54,796 nucleotides of DNA from RYN-428 sp035695715 (GTDB lineage: Bacteria; Planctomycetota; Phycisphaerae; Tepidisphaerales; Tepidisphaeraceae), in the NCBI GenBank assembly GCA_035695715.1, contig DASRRM010000374.1, forward strand, positions 1-54,796, given 5' to 3'. Both the position numbers and the translations under genes were made by a program. This document shows, piece by piece, positions 8,256 through 17,315 of this stretch. The notes under the pieces are model-generated. The model was given only the letters and a program-made list of their open reading frames with translations. It had not been told where the DNA came from and ran no database searches. Numbering within the stretch: the stretch's first letter is position 1; every line of letters starts with the position of its first letter.

Positions 8256-9554
8256 ATGATGCGTGATATGGAACTGGCAACCGGCCGCCATGGGACAAGC
8301 GACGCGCCTTTACCGATTGCCCCGCAGCCGGCGCGGCGGGCGGGGCCGGGCAAATCGACGAAGATTTCCCCGCAGACGCGGACGGTTCAGCCGGCCGAGC
8401 AGGATGAATGGACGCCGCCCCCGCCGGTGACTTTGGCCGATGGAACCCGCGTGCAATTGTACAAGGACGGGGAAGGGTTGCTGGCGGCATATCAGGCGAT
8501 CAAAAGCGCCCGGCGGTTCATCGGGTTGGAAGTATACATTTTCGCCGAGGATGACACAGGCCGGGCATTTGCCGACCTGCTGTGCGAAAAAGCACGCCAG
8601 GGGCTTCGCGTCTTTGTTATCTATGACGCGTTTGGCACGCGCGGCTTCACCGGGGCTGAGCCGGCCATGTTTCAGCGCATGCGAAACTGCGGGGCGCGCG
8701 TTCAGGTCTTTCATCCGACCCGGCCATGGGAATGCCTTTATAGCTGGCGGCCGGCCAATCGCGATCATCGCAAGCTGCTGGTCATCGACGGCGACATTGC
8801 CGGGCTGGGCGGGCTGAACATCGGCCGGGAATATGGCGGGTCGGGGCTGGTTCCCAAAAGGCTGAAGAAAAACGAGTATTGGCGCGACAACGCCATCGGC
8901 GTCACCGGGCGCGGCGCTCACTTATTCATGCACAGCTTTCACAAGACCTGGAACTACGTCAAAAGCGGCGGGCGAATCCGCCGGGCCGAGTACATTCAAC
9001 ATCCCTTTGACGGCGAGCTGGGCGTGTTAGCGCCAGCGCCGACGTTAAACAGCCCGCTGAGGCCATTCCTCCATCGCCTGCTGCGCGAAGCCAAACGCAC
9101 GCTGTTGATGACGATGGCGTATTTCGCGCCGGACGATCCGCTGATCGATGGGTTGTGCAAGGCGGCGAGGCGGGGCGTGCGGGTGCGGCTCATGTTGCCG
9201 GGCCAGTGCGATGTTCCTCTGGTCCGCATCTGCGGGCGATCTTTTTACGACACGCTTTTGACGGCCGGCGTGGAGATTTACGAACGGCAGGGGGTCATTC
9301 TTCACGCCAAGACCATGGTTGTGGATGAAGAAACCACCATCATTGGCTCGACAAATCTCGACTACCGAAGCATCGAATACAATTGCGAGCTGTCGGCGAT
9401 CATCCACTCGGCGGCGTTTGGGCGGCAGATGTGCGGGCTGTTCGAGAACGACGTGAAATTCGCCGACCAGATCAAGCTGCCCGAATGGCGCAAGCGCCCG
9501 GTATGGGACCGGTTCGTGCAATGGAGCGTCAGCCGGGGAAGATATCTGCTCTGA
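8256..9554 (+). CDS. Phospholipase D-like cardiolipin synthase
   Basis: Probably joins two phosphatidylglycerols, or a PG and a related lipid, into cardiolipin at the membrane. Two HKD motifs are complete: HRKLLVIDGD at 171-180 with GGLNIG after it, and LHAKTMVVDE at 349-358 with GSTNLDYRS after it. The 432-residue length fits a ClsB-like enzyme without the two N-terminal transmembrane segments of ClsA; the first 55 residues are Pro/Arg-rich and probably disordered. Three Met codons lie in the first five residues and no ribosome site is strong, so the exact start is uncertain. PLD enzymes also include nucleases; the two-domain layout and the GGLNIG signature favour lipid synthesis. Confidence 0.85.
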   Translation: MMRDMELATGRHGTSDAPLPIAPQPARRAGPGKSTKISPQTRTVQPAEQDEWTPPPPVTLADGTRVQLYKDGEGLLAAYQAIKSARRFIGLEVYIFAEDDTGRAFADLLCEKARQGLRVFVIYDAFGTRGFTGAEPAMFQRMRNCGARVQVFHPTRPWECLYSWRPANRDHRKLLVIDGDIAGLGGLNIGREYGGSGLVPKRLKKNEYWRDNAIGVTGRGAHLFMHSFHKTWNYVKSGGRIRRAEYIQHPFDGELGVLAPAPTLNSPLRPFLHRLLREAKRTLLMTMAYFAPDDPLIDGLCKAARRGVRVRLMLPGQCDVPLVRICGRSFYDTLLTAGVEIYERQGVILHAKTMVVDEETTIIGSTNLDYRSIEYNCELSAIIHSAAFGRQMCGLFENDVKFADQIKLPEWRKRPVWDRFVQWSVSRGRYLL

Positions 9555-9662
9555 ACGCATCGGCGGGGATGGTTTGGGATCACCTGTTCAGGGGACTTGC
9601 AAAACTGTCAACAACTTTTTTGCACTGTTTTTAAGCGGAAAAACGCGGGAAATAGATGGTTT

Positions 9663-9720
9663 TTGGAAATTCTGAAAATTTGCCCTTGCATTCAATTGGG
9701 GAATTTAGAATAATAATTCC
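9663..9720 (+). promoter_or_regulatory. Possible promoter for the downstream structured RNA
   Basis: An A/T-rich stretch in an otherwise GC-rich region contains TTGCAT and, 14-19 bases later, TAGAATAATAAT. The spacing is not ideal, so this is a weak prediction supported mainly by the hairpin series that follows. Confidence 0.3.
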
Positions 9721-9785
9721 CGTTGGAAGTCGTTGGACGCTTGCCGATGATGTCAGGCGTTTGCAGAATTAAAGAGCCATGACGG

Positions 9786-9817
9786 CTCCGTCGGTTAATC
9801 GCCGTCGGAGCTTTTTT
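9786..9817 (+). terminator. Upstream terminator-like hairpin
   Basis: GCTCCG T CGG pairs with CCG T CGGAGC, with one T-T mismatch, followed by seven Ts. A small competing hairpin (GAGCC ATGAC GGCTC, 9774-9788) shares its left arm, as in attenuators. Confidence 0.6.
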
Positions 9818-9932
9818 TGTCGGGGGTATTCCCCGAAGAAGGTTCCCCCCCTCCTTCTTCAACCCCCGACATTTTAAACTACTCTCTCAACCGCCGGTCA
9901 CCCCCCCGGCGATACCCCAGTTGAGAGCCCTC

Positions 9933-9966
9933 AGCCGCGGATCCCCCCGTCCGCGGCTCTTTTTTT
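9933..9966 (+). terminator. Strong intrinsic terminator
   Basis: A perfect nine-base-pair GC-rich stem with a TCCCCCCG loop is followed directly by CTCTTTTTTT. It ends the series of hairpins. Confidence 0.8.
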
Positions 9967-10078
9967 GCGCGCATTTTTCCTCCAGAATGGCATATCTCGC
10001 GCATTATTCTATCGAAATGGAAAAACATCGGCAGGAAGAGGGCGAATTCAACTCGAAGTGGATGTGGGTCGAAGAAAC

Positions 10079-10954
10079 CTATTCCAGTTCCTTATCGTTT
10101 TCCGTGTCGTCAACTGCGGGAAAGAAAACATTGTTCGTGCGTGCGTGCTCAAGTATTTCGTCCGTCCACACGCCTCGCATTTTATTCAATTCAGGATGCA
10201 GTAATTGCCAATCGAGTTTTGAAAGGCCCCCGTTCAGTGAATCTGCCGCCCACATGATGCTGCTTATGCCAGCGTGATCGCCATATTCCTGGAGGCCCGA
10301 AAGCCGGGTAAAGACGACATCCCATCGTGCCTCGTCAAACCCAATTCCATCGTCGGCCAATATCTCACGAGAACCGAATGTCGGTTCTTGATCAATTTCA
10401 TCCACGAGGGCAAGTACGAGTCGATACGCACTACGCCACGTCTCGCAAGTGTCCATGTATCTTCGCACAAACGCAGCGTACGCCATTGACCGTCGCCCGT
10501 CGGTTCCGCCGGTAAATCCCTGGATAAATGCCCAGTGAGGCTTCGCCTTATAATATTGGGCGATTGCATTGATCAGCGGATCAAATGAGCGATGTTCCCA
10601 AACGAACTTCTCGCTGTACCGTATTCTTGCGATTGACGCTCCGGTTCGAAGGGAAACAAGCGCCGGGTAAAACGCATACTCGGCGGCATGCTCGCGGACG
10701 CCTTCATCGACCACAAATTGGGGAAGATCCTTCCGGTGAAGATATTTGCATGTAGTCTCGCCCGAATCCCAGATTACGGATTCGTGCTTAAGACAGAAGC
10801 CCGGCCCGCGACCAACGTGCAGACTCTGGGCACAGTTATGTATGCAATTGCGGCAGCTGAAAAGTTGATCCATCTGGTCGCGACGAAAATAGGGCCTCGG
10901 ATCAATGCTATTCGAAATTGATTGCGCCTCAGCCAAGACTGCACCTTCAGACAA
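10079..10954 (-). CDS. Hypothetical protein with N-terminal cysteine cluster
   Basis: Not recognised. The product is up to 291 residues, soluble, with no signal peptide. Residues about 34-70 hold a metal-site-like cluster, CRNCIHNC, then GFCLKH and TTCKYLHRKD: five to six cysteines and several histidines suited to zinc or an Fe-S cluster. The remainder is helical with many Trp, Arg and Asp (FDPLINAIAQYYK, TCETWRSAYRLVLALVDEIDQE). The frame opens with TTG; a Met at residue 28 (MDQLFSCRN) is another possible start. G+C content is lower than in most neighbours, which hints at transfer. It converges on the structured RNA from the opposite strand, and no partner gene shows its job. Confidence 0.6.
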   Translation of the reverse strand: MSEGAVLAEAQSISNSIDPRPYFRRDQMDQLFSCRNCIHNCAQSLHVGRGPGFCLKHESVIWDSGETTCKYLHRKDLPQFVVDEGVREHAAEYAFYPALVSLRTGASIARIRYSEKFVWEHRSFDPLINAIAQYYKAKPHWAFIQGFTGGTDGRRSMAYAAFVRRYMDTCETWRSAYRLVLALVDEIDQEPTFGSREILADDGIGFDEARWDVVFTRLSGLQEYGDHAGISSIMWAADSLNGGLSKLDWQLLHPELNKMRGVWTDEILEHARTNNVFFPAVDDTENDKELE

Positions 10955-11156
10955 TGAGCTAGCCTGTCCTATAACTACACGCTTTTATTATTATAGCGGG
11001 AATCAGCTATCGATTCACTGGTCGGCCGCGCACGCGAGGGAAATTTTGCGGAATGCTATCGCAAATCGGCGCTTTATCCGGACCTTCCCAGATTCCGGCG
11101 GCGTTGCAGCCTCATATCCTGCCGCCCGTTAACTCCCGATATATCCGTGGGCGACC

Positions 11157-11666
11157 ATGAAACTCACGGGCAGGCAAAGGATCCATTTGGGAGCGCTGGC
11201 ACTGGCGGCTGGGGCGTTCGGGGCCGATCGCGCATTTTTTTCACCGCCGGTTGCCCATGCAAAACCGCCCGCTGCCACTCACGTTACGCCCTCGGCGAAG
11301 AAGCCGGCCGCCCGCGCGCCAGCCGAAGAATTGGTCGACCTCTCGGCTCTTTGCGGCCGCCTGAAACTTGCTGCCGCCAACTCATCCGCAACGGAGGCCG
11401 GCGACGGCTTTCAAGCGTCGCGGGCATGGGTTGAGCGTGCCAATCCCCATGGGCGCACATCGACGCTCACCGCCGCCGAGCAATTCCGCAAGCGGCATCG
11501 CCTGCTGGCGGTCATGAGCGGCCAGCAAGCCGCATGGGTGATTGTCGACGGCAAAACGCTGGGAATCGGCCAAGCCGTGGGGGGATTCCGGCTGATTGAA
11601 GTGCGGGAACGATCGGCGGTGTTTGAGGCGCAGGAAGTTCACGTTGAATTGCAATTGAGCAAGTAA
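11157..11666 (+). CDS. Hypothetical exported or anchored protein, pilus-assembly PilP/GspC-like tail
   Basis: A 169-residue product with a signal peptide or signal anchor at the N-terminus (basic MKLTGRQR, then a hydrophobic stretch to about residue 35). A Lys/Ala/Pro-rich linker follows, and then a C-terminal domain of about 60 residues with AWVIVDGKTLGIGQAVGGFRLIEV and VHVELQLSK. That pattern (a short beta-hairpin with VDGK...G.AVGGFRLIEV) resembles the small beta domains of PilP or GspC-type secretion proteins. No other pilus or secretion gene is nearby, so the role is unknown. The ribosome site is weak. Confidence 0.55.
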   Translation: MKLTGRQRIHLGALALAAGAFGADRAFFSPPVAHAKPPAATHVTPSAKKPAARAPAEELVDLSALCGRLKLAAANSSATEAGDGFQASRAWVERANPHGRTSTLTAAEQFRKRHRLLAVMSGQQAAWVIVDGKTLGIGQAVGGFRLIEVRERSAVFEAQEVHVELQLSK

Positions 11667-11704
11667 TTTTCGCGAGGCTGGCCCCAGGCCCAGGGTCCAT
11701 CGCC

Positions 11705-12145
11705 CTACACCTGGGCCAGGAGCTTTCGATAGTCGATGAACTCGTTTTTCCAGTCCGCATAGCATCCCGTCAACCCACACGATGGGCACCTGCATCCAAC
11801 GTAAAGCCAGTGAACATCATCGCTGTTGTCAAAGAGTGAGACACCCACCGTGATCTCGAACGCATCAGCGCGACAGACGCATTCATGATCAACCGGTTCG
11901 GCGTCATCGAAAAACTCGGCGCTGTCGCCCATCAGATGTTGTTTACCGCACGTTGCGCATGTACGAATCGCCACGCCCGCAGCTTCGTCCGTGCGAAGGC
12001 GGAACAGTCTTGCTCCGCAGATGCAAATAGCATCGGCGAATTGCGTTGGAACGTAATCATTGAGTTTTCCCACGCGGGTCAATTCGTCGCGAATATCGGA
12101 TTGCGAGTCGCCGTACCACCACTTCCCTCGCTTGCGCAATGGCAT
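11705..12145 (-). CDS. Zinc-ribbon hypothetical protein
   Basis: A 146-residue cytoplasmic protein with several CxxC-type knuckles: CICGARLFRL, TCATCGKQH, ECVCRADAF and CRCPSCGLTGCYADWKNE, consistent with two zinc sites. The MPLRKRGKWWYGDS opening is chosen as start because AGAGG lies eight bases before this ATG; the frame extends further upstream without homology-like sequence. I recall similar unnamed proteins (KRGKWWYGDSQ.DIR...GLTG.Y.DWKNE) in planctomycetes and other bacteria, so it is probably a conserved family. It follows the MacB-like permease gene by 34 bases on the same strand and may ride on its transcript; a functional tie is not evident. Confidence 0.65.
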   Translation of the reverse strand: MPLRKRGKWWYGDSQSDIRDELTRVGKLNDYVPTQFADAICICGARLFRLRTDEAAGVAIRTCATCGKQHLMGDSAEFFDDAEPVDHECVCRADAFEITVGVSLFDNSDDVHWLYVGCRCPSCGLTGCYADWKNEFIDYRKLLAQV

Positions 12146-12179
12146 CGGATTACCTCTGGTCTGGCTGTCGCGGGATAAT

Positions 12180-13568
12180 TCACTCGTACCGGAGCGCTTC
12201 AATCGGATCCAACCCCGACGCTTTCCATGCCGGGTAAAATCCAAAGACCACGCCCACCACGCCGGATACCAGCACCGAAAGGATAATCGCCGGCACGGAT
12301 ATTTCCGTGGCGTATCCGAAATAACGAACGATGAGCGATGCGAGGCGGCCCAAAACAATCCCGACCGCGCCGCCGATCAGGCTCAGGATGATCGCCTCGA
12401 TCAGGAACTGCGCGAGGATGTCGCGGGCGCGGGCGCCGACGGCCATGCGCAGGCCGATCTCGCGCGTGCGCTCGGTCACGCTTACCAGCATGATGTTCAT
12501 GATCCCCACGCCGCCGACGATGAGGGAGATGATCGCGACGTAGACCAATAGCCTGGTCATCGTCTTGGTGACGGTGCCAAGCTGCTGGGCGAATTCGGTC
12601 AGGTTGCGGACGTTAAAATCGTCCGGCTGACCGGTGCTGAGGCGATGTCGCTCGCGAAGAAGCTCGCGCACCTGATGCATCGCCAGCGGCACGCGATTGG
12701 CCCCGCGCGAGGCGAGCAAAATCATGTCGATATTCGTGAAGCGCACCGGCAAGGGCGTATCGACCACCTGGGCGGTCGATTCCTCGGGATAAAGCTGCAC
12801 GGGTTCGCTCGGATAAAATCCGCTGATCGAATTTACCTGCCCCAGCGTGCTGGCGGAGGCCGACGAGGTCGACACGGCCCCGTTGGCGGCGGTGTTCTGC
12901 GCCGATTGGGCCGACACGCGATGCTTGATGCTCGTCCATGGGCAAAGCAGCACATCGTCCTGGTCGGCCCCGGTCATGCTGGCGCCTTTGGTGACGAGCA
13001 CGCCAACCACGCGGAAGGAAACATTGTTGAGGCGCAGGCTTTTGCCGATCGGATTGTCGCCCTGGAATAGCTCGCGGCTGATGGTGGTGCCGATGACGCA
13101 GACCCGGCTGCTCCCGCGCACATCACCCTCGGTGAACATATGCCCCTGGCCGATGGGCCAGCTATGGATGTCGATGTAATCGGGGGTTGTGCCGTTGAAG
13201 TTTCCCGGGGACCAGTTGCGATTGCCATAAATGACCTGCACGCGGGTTTTCACCAGCGGCGCTGCGCTGCGCACGGCGGTGCATTCGCGGCGAATGGCCT
13301 CGCAATCCTGCGGATGCAGCGTGACCACGCTGCCCAATCCCTGGCTGACGCCGCCCGTCTGGGCGGTGCCGGGCCAGACGATGATATTGTCGGCCCCCAT
13401 CAGCGCGATGGTATTGCGAATGCTCGATGAAGAGCCCCGACCGATCTCCATCATGGTAATAACCGCGGCCACGCCAATGATGATGCCCAGGCAAGTAAGG
13501 ATCGACCGCACGACGTTGCGGCCGAGGGCATGAAGGGCGGTTTGGAATGTGCCGAGGAGAATTTGCAT
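12180..13568 (-). CDS. MacB-type ABC transporter permease (no ATPase domain)
   Basis: Inner-membrane subunit of a mechanotransmission-type exporter (macrolide, toxin or lipoprotein-like substrates). The 462-residue protein has an N-terminal transmembrane helix (about 20-42), a large periplasmic MacB core domain (45-330) and three C-terminal helices with the FtsX signature EIGLRMAVGARARDIL before them. It ends PAWKASGLDPIEALRYE, the usual FtsX-family tail. The gene begins two bases after the adaptor stop, so the two are one operon. The ABC ATPase normally encoded with this pair, or fused to MacB, is absent from the window. Confidence 0.9.
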   Translation of the reverse strand: MQILLGTFQTALHALGRNVVRSILTCLGIIIGVAAVITMMEIGRGSSSSIRNTIALMGADNIIVWPGTAQTGGVSQGLGSVVTLHPQDCEAIRRECTAVRSAAPLVKTRVQVIYGNRNWSPGNFNGTTPDYIDIHSWPIGQGHMFTEGDVRGSSRVCVIGTTISRELFQGDNPIGKSLRLNNVSFRVVGVLVTKGASMTGADQDDVLLCPWTSIKHRVSAQSAQNTAANGAVSTSSASASTLGQVNSISGFYPSEPVQLYPEESTAQVVDTPLPVRFTNIDMILLASRGANRVPLAMHQVRELLRERHRLSTGQPDDFNVRNLTEFAQQLGTVTKTMTRLLVYVAIISLIVGGVGIMNIMLVSVTERTREIGLRMAVGARARDILAQFLIEAIILSLIGGAVGIVLGRLASLIVRYFGYATEISVPAIILSVLVSGVVGVVFGFYPAWKASGLDPIEALRYE

Positions 13569-13570
13569 GG

Positions 13571-14905
13571 TTATCGATGCCCGTGCATCTTGGGCAAGAA
13601 TGGATCGCCGTCGCCGCCGCCGGAGGCGTTGTCGATCTGGTCGCCGACGACCACTTCCATGCCTTCCATCAGCGCCGTCGCGGAGACTTCGGTGTTCACA
13701 TTATCGGTTGGGCCGAGCAAACAATCGATTGGCCGCACCAACGGGCCTTCGCGCGTCCAAATCGTGCCATGGCGTTCCTTCTTGCGCTTCAGCTTTACCG
13801 GCGCAATTTGCGGCGAGGTCTCGGTCGGCTGGTTGTCCTCGTCCTCCACCGGCTTCCATTGCGCTCTGGCATCGGCCACCACCTCCGCGGCGCTTCCCGG
13901 ATACCAGCGCAAGGCCGAGTTGGGCACCAGCAATACATTCGGATCGCGATGCACTTCAAACTCGACGTTGGCCGTCATGTAGGGAAGCAGCCGGCCATTG
14001 GGATTGTCGGCATCCACCTCCACCGTATACGTCACCACATTTTGCGTGATGGAGGCGTTCAGGCGGACTTTATTCACCACGCCGCGGAAGCTTTCCTCTT
14101 CCAGCGCATCGCACGTAAATGTCACCTTTTGCCCCGGCTTCACATGATCAATATCCGCCTCGTTCACCGCCACCCATACCTGCATCTTCGATAGGTCTTT
14201 GGCGATGAGAAACAGGCTCGGGGCATCGAGGCTGGAAACCACCGTCTGCCCGATGTTCACCCGCCGATCGATGATCACGCCCTTCACCGGCGAACGAATC
14301 ACGCAGAAATCCAGGTTCCGCTGCGCCTTGTCCAACGCAGCCTGGGCGGCGGCTATGGTTGCCTGCGCCTGTGTCACCTCCGCCTGGGCAACGGCCACGT
14401 CCGCCGTCGCGATGTCGAAGTTGGCCTCGTACATTTCGTAATCGCTCTCGGAAAGGGCGTCGGTTTTCACCAGTGTCTGGGCGCGCTTCCAGTTGCCATC
14501 TGCCTGCTTGAGCTTGGCTTTTGCTTCTTTTACGTCGGCCTGTCCCTTTTGCAGGGTCGAGTTGCCCTGCTCGAGCTGGGCCTTGGCGGTGTTCAGGTCG
14601 GCCTTGTAAACGGCATCGTCGATATGCGCCAGGATCATGTTTTCATCGACGGGAGAACGGTAATCGATCGGCGCGCCGTTGCAGTCCTTGCCGAACGATT
14701 CGACCAGGCCGACGACCTGTGCCCCGACGTCGATGACCTGGCGCGGCTCAAGTGTGCCGGTCGAGCTGATCGAGGCCAGCAGGTCGCCGCGGGTAATTTT
14801 TGCAACCCGATATTCCGGACGGGTTTGCTGCGACGATTCCCAATACCACGCGCCGCCGCCGGCAACGATGCCCATCAAACCCAGAACCATTAACAGAAGC
14901 CGCAT
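13571..14905 (-). CDS. HlyD/MacA-family periplasmic adaptor
   Basis: Membrane-fusion protein that should link the neighbouring permease to an outer-membrane channel. The 444-residue product has a single N-terminal anchor helix (MRLLLMVLGLMGIVAGGG), a split biotinyl-lipoyl domain (GTLEPRQVIDVGAQVVG near 55-71 and FCVIRSPVKGVIIDR near 195), a long alpha-hairpin rich in Ala/Lys/Gln (about 105-190) and beta-barrel domains after it. The C-terminal third carries a Lys/Arg-rich insert (LKRKKERHGTIW) before the last domain. It is first in the operon with the permease and zinc-ribbon genes. No TolC homologue is present in the window. Confidence 0.9.
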   Translation of the reverse strand: MRLLLMVLGLMGIVAGGGAWYWESSQQTRPEYRVAKITRGDLLASISSTGTLEPRQVIDVGAQVVGLVESFGKDCNGAPIDYRSPVDENMILAHIDDAVYKADLNTAKAQLEQGNSTLQKGQADVKEAKAKLKQADGNWKRAQTLVKTDALSESDYEMYEANFDIATADVAVAQAEVTQAQATIAAAQAALDKAQRNLDFCVIRSPVKGVIIDRRVNIGQTVVSSLDAPSLFLIAKDLSKMQVWVAVNEADIDHVKPGQKVTFTCDALEEESFRGVVNKVRLNASITQNVVTYTVEVDADNPNGRLLPYMTANVEFEVHRDPNVLLVPNSALRWYPGSAAEVVADARAQWKPVEDEDNQPTETSPQIAPVKLKRKKERHGTIWTREGPLVRPIDCLLGPTDNVNTEVSATALMEGMEVVVGDQIDNASGGGDGDPFLPKMHGHR

Positions 14906-14992
14906 TCGATAAACTCCTCAAGTATTGGTTTATTACGCACGTTGGGGGCTTGGGTTGTTGGGGAAACAAGCGTCGCAATTCAGTTCTTCCGA

Positions 14993-17221
14993 TCATCGTC
15001 CAAAATTCATCATTTCCATCGCCGGAAGATCCGGCGATTTGCTTCCGGCGCTGATCACCCGGTAGATTTTTCGCATGCTCGCGATCACGATGATCGCGCC
15101 GCACGCGAGCATGGCGATGATCAAGCCCGATTGAATGGCCTGATGCACCATCGGCCAGAAAATGGCAGCGCCCGGCTCGTGGCGGGCCTGAATCAGCGTG
15201 CTGATGCCGATGAATTGCTTCCCCAGCATTTCCACGCCGGCGGTGGTCGTGGTTGTCGCCACCACCAGCATGGGAATGAGCGTTGCCCACAAATATTTCG
15301 CCCGGCCTTCATTGGCCAGATAGGCGCTGACGATCGCCAGTGCGATCACCGCCAGCATCTGGTTGGAGATGCCGAACATCGGCCAGATGTCGCGCATGCT
15401 GCCGGACTGGATGAAATAAACCCAGCCGAGGACGATGAGGGCGGTGCTGATAACGGTGCCGGGCTTCCAGTTGGTTTGGCCGAGTTTGGGATGGAGGTGC
15501 CCGGCCATTTCCTGAAGCAGGAATCTGCCAATTCTCGTCCCGGCGTCGATGGTGGTCAGGATAAACAGCGCCTCGAACATGATGGCAAAGTGAAACCAGA
15601 ATTTTAGCAGCGACTCCAGCTTCTTCTGGCTGCCGACCCACATCCGGCCGGCGGCCTGGTCGAAGATATGGGACATGCCCACCGCCAGCGTTACCGCGCC
15701 GCCGGTGCGGCCGCGGAGCGATTCCTCCATGCTGGCTTCGTAGTCCTGCAAATGGTCGCCCTGGTTGCCGCTGACTTTGGCGATCTGGGCCTGAAACGCC
15801 GGGACGTTGTTCAAGTCGGTGTTCATCGCGTAATAGTCAGCCGATGGCAGCGTGGCGGCGGCTACCATTGCCACGACGGCGACCAGCCCCTCCATCAGCA
15901 TCGCGCCGTAGCCGATCATGCGTGCGTCGCTTTCCCGGCGGATCATCTTGGGCGTGGTGCCGCTGCTGACAAGCGCATGAAACCCGCTGATAGCGCCGCA
16001 CATGATGGTGATAAACAGGAATGGAAAGATATCGCCGGGAACGATCGGGCCGCCGTGTTGGAAGATGTGATTAAAAGCCGGCGCTTCCATTTTTGGGTTG
16101 GCAATCAGGGTGCCGATGACCAGAAGGGCGATAGTGCCGATTTTCAAAAAGCTGCTGAGGTAATCGCGTGGGACCAGAAGCACCCAGACGGGAAGCACCG
16201 CCGCGACAAAGCCGTAAACCGCCATGGACCAGGTGACCTGCGTATCGGTGAGGTTGAAAATGCCTCCCCACGATTGATGTGCCACCCAATTGCCGGCGAA
16301 GGTGACTCCCAGCGTGAGCGCGCCGCCGATGATCGACGCCTCGACGATTTTTCCCTTGCGGATTTTGTACATGTACAGCCCGACGAACAGGGCGATGGGA
16401 ATGGTGCAGGCGATGGTGAAGGTTCCCCAGATGCTGCCGCGTTGAATGCGGGCGGCCTGGGCTTGCTTGGGGTTATCCGGGTTTGGCGTGGTGAGCGCGA
16501 TCACGCCATCGACGACCTTTAATGGCGAGGGGCTGCGGAGGAGAAATCCCTCCTGCAAGTGCGTGGAATTTTGCCCGTTGTTCCAGATCAGATCCGAGCC
16601 GGGCCCGATTTCATAGGAATGGGCGTCGGCGTTATCGTGGATCTCTTTGACGGAGGTAACCACGAGTTTGCTGCCGGCCGGATAGCGCACGGTTTCCCCG
16701 CCGAGGGCTTTGACGACGACTTTTCCCAATCCGGCAAGGGCGATGACCAGGATAAACAAAATCGCAACGCCCGCCGCTCCCCCGGCCCATTTACCGACGT
16801 CCTGCCGCGCGATCTGCGCCAGCGATTTTCCCCCGCGGCGAATGCTCGCCGCCATCACCAGAAAATCCTGCGCCGCTCCGCCGAGGCAAACGCCGATCAC
16901 AATCCACAAGATTCCCGGCATATACCCAAACTGCGCCGCCAGCACCGGCCCGATGAGCGGTCCGGCGCCGCTGATGGCCGCGAAATGATGCCCGAAGAGC
17001 ACCCATTTATTGGTCGGCTGATAATTCTCCCCATCCTCCATCGCCACGGCGGGCGTAACCCGCGAATCATCCAGTGCCGCCACCTTGGCTGCGAGAAACG
17101 CGCTGTAATAGCGATAGGCAATCGCCATCGCGCACAAGACGCAGATCATCAAGGGCATGGCGTGCGTGGGCCAGATGGAGGCGAGAAGGGCAGAGTTGAA
17201 TTGTGCGGGCATGTGATGCAT
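14993..17221 (-). CDS. cstA: Carbon starvation protein CstA (peptide/pyruvate transporter)
   Basis: CstA-family proteins import peptides or pyruvate when preferred carbon is short. The 742-residue product is strongly hydrophobic throughout with many transmembrane helices. The opening helices carry ALDDSRVTPAVAMEDGENY and PTNKWVLFGHHFAAISGAGP, the latter an invariant CstA stretch, followed by GPVLAAQFGYMPGILW. Later segments include FHALVSSGTTPKM and GYGAMLMEGLVAV. The start is taken at MHHMPAQF; the frame upstream of it is a repeat-derived stretch without helices. A Met three codons later is equally possible. It is somewhat longer than the E. coli protein (701 residues). It is transcribed alone. 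Confidence 0.93.
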   Translation of the reverse strand: MHHMPAQFNSALLASIWPTHAMPLMICVLCAMAIAYRYYSAFLAAKVAALDDSRVTPAVAMEDGENYQPTNKWVLFGHHFAAISGAGPLIGPVLAAQFGYMPGILWIVIGVCLGGAAQDFLVMAASIRRGGKSLAQIARQDVGKWAGGAAGVAILFILVIALAGLGKVVVKALGGETVRYPAGSKLVVTSVKEIHDNADAHSYEIGPGSDLIWNNGQNSTHLQEGFLLRSPSPLKVVDGVIALTTPNPDNPKQAQAARIQRGSIWGTFTIACTIPIALFVGLYMYKIRKGKIVEASIIGGALTLGVTFAGNWVAHQSWGGIFNLTDTQVTWSMAVYGFVAAVLPVWVLLVPRDYLSSFLKIGTIALLVIGTLIANPKMEAPAFNHIFQHGGPIVPGDIFPFLFITIMCGAISGFHALVSSGTTPKMIRRESDARMIGYGAMLMEGLVAVVAMVAAATLPSADYYAMNTDLNNVPAFQAQIAKVSGNQGDHLQDYEASMEESLRGRTGGAVTLAVGMSHIFDQAAGRMWVGSQKKLESLLKFWFHFAIMFEALFILTTIDAGTRIGRFLLQEMAGHLHPKLGQTNWKPGTVISTALIVLGWVYFIQSGSMRDIWPMFGISNQMLAVIALAIVSAYLANEGRAKYLWATLIPMLVVATTTTTAGVEMLGKQFIGISTLIQARHEPGAAIFWPMVHQAIQSGLIIAMLACGAIIVIASMRKIYRVISAGSKSPDLPAMEMMNFGR

Positions 17222-17315
17222 CTCGGTGGTTTCTCCGACGGTTATTGTACAGATATTTGCGCGGTGAGGGTGCGTTGAGGCGCGATGAATTGAGCGATTG
17301 CCCGAAGCGCGGAAC

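Larger units (their letters stand above)
9721..9970 (+). ncRNA. Candidate structured small RNA with three C-rich-loop hairpins
   Basis: No gene is visible, but successive hairpins are. The first (9786-9811) ends in a T-run. The second has outer arms GTCGGGGGT/ACCCCCGAC (9819-9827, 9862-9870) and inner arms GAAGAAGG/CCTTCTTC (9835-9842, 9853-9860) around a TTCCCCCCCT loop. The third pairs CTCTCAAC/GTTGAGAG (9884-9891, 9920-9927) and GCCGG/CCGGC around TCACCCCCC. The fourth pairs AGCCGCGGA/TCCGCGGCT (9933-9941, 9950-9958) around TCCCCCCG and ends in CTCTTTTTTT. C-rich loops in small RNAs of other bacteria bind Shine-Dalgarno sequences; a similar role here is inference. Confidence 0.55.
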
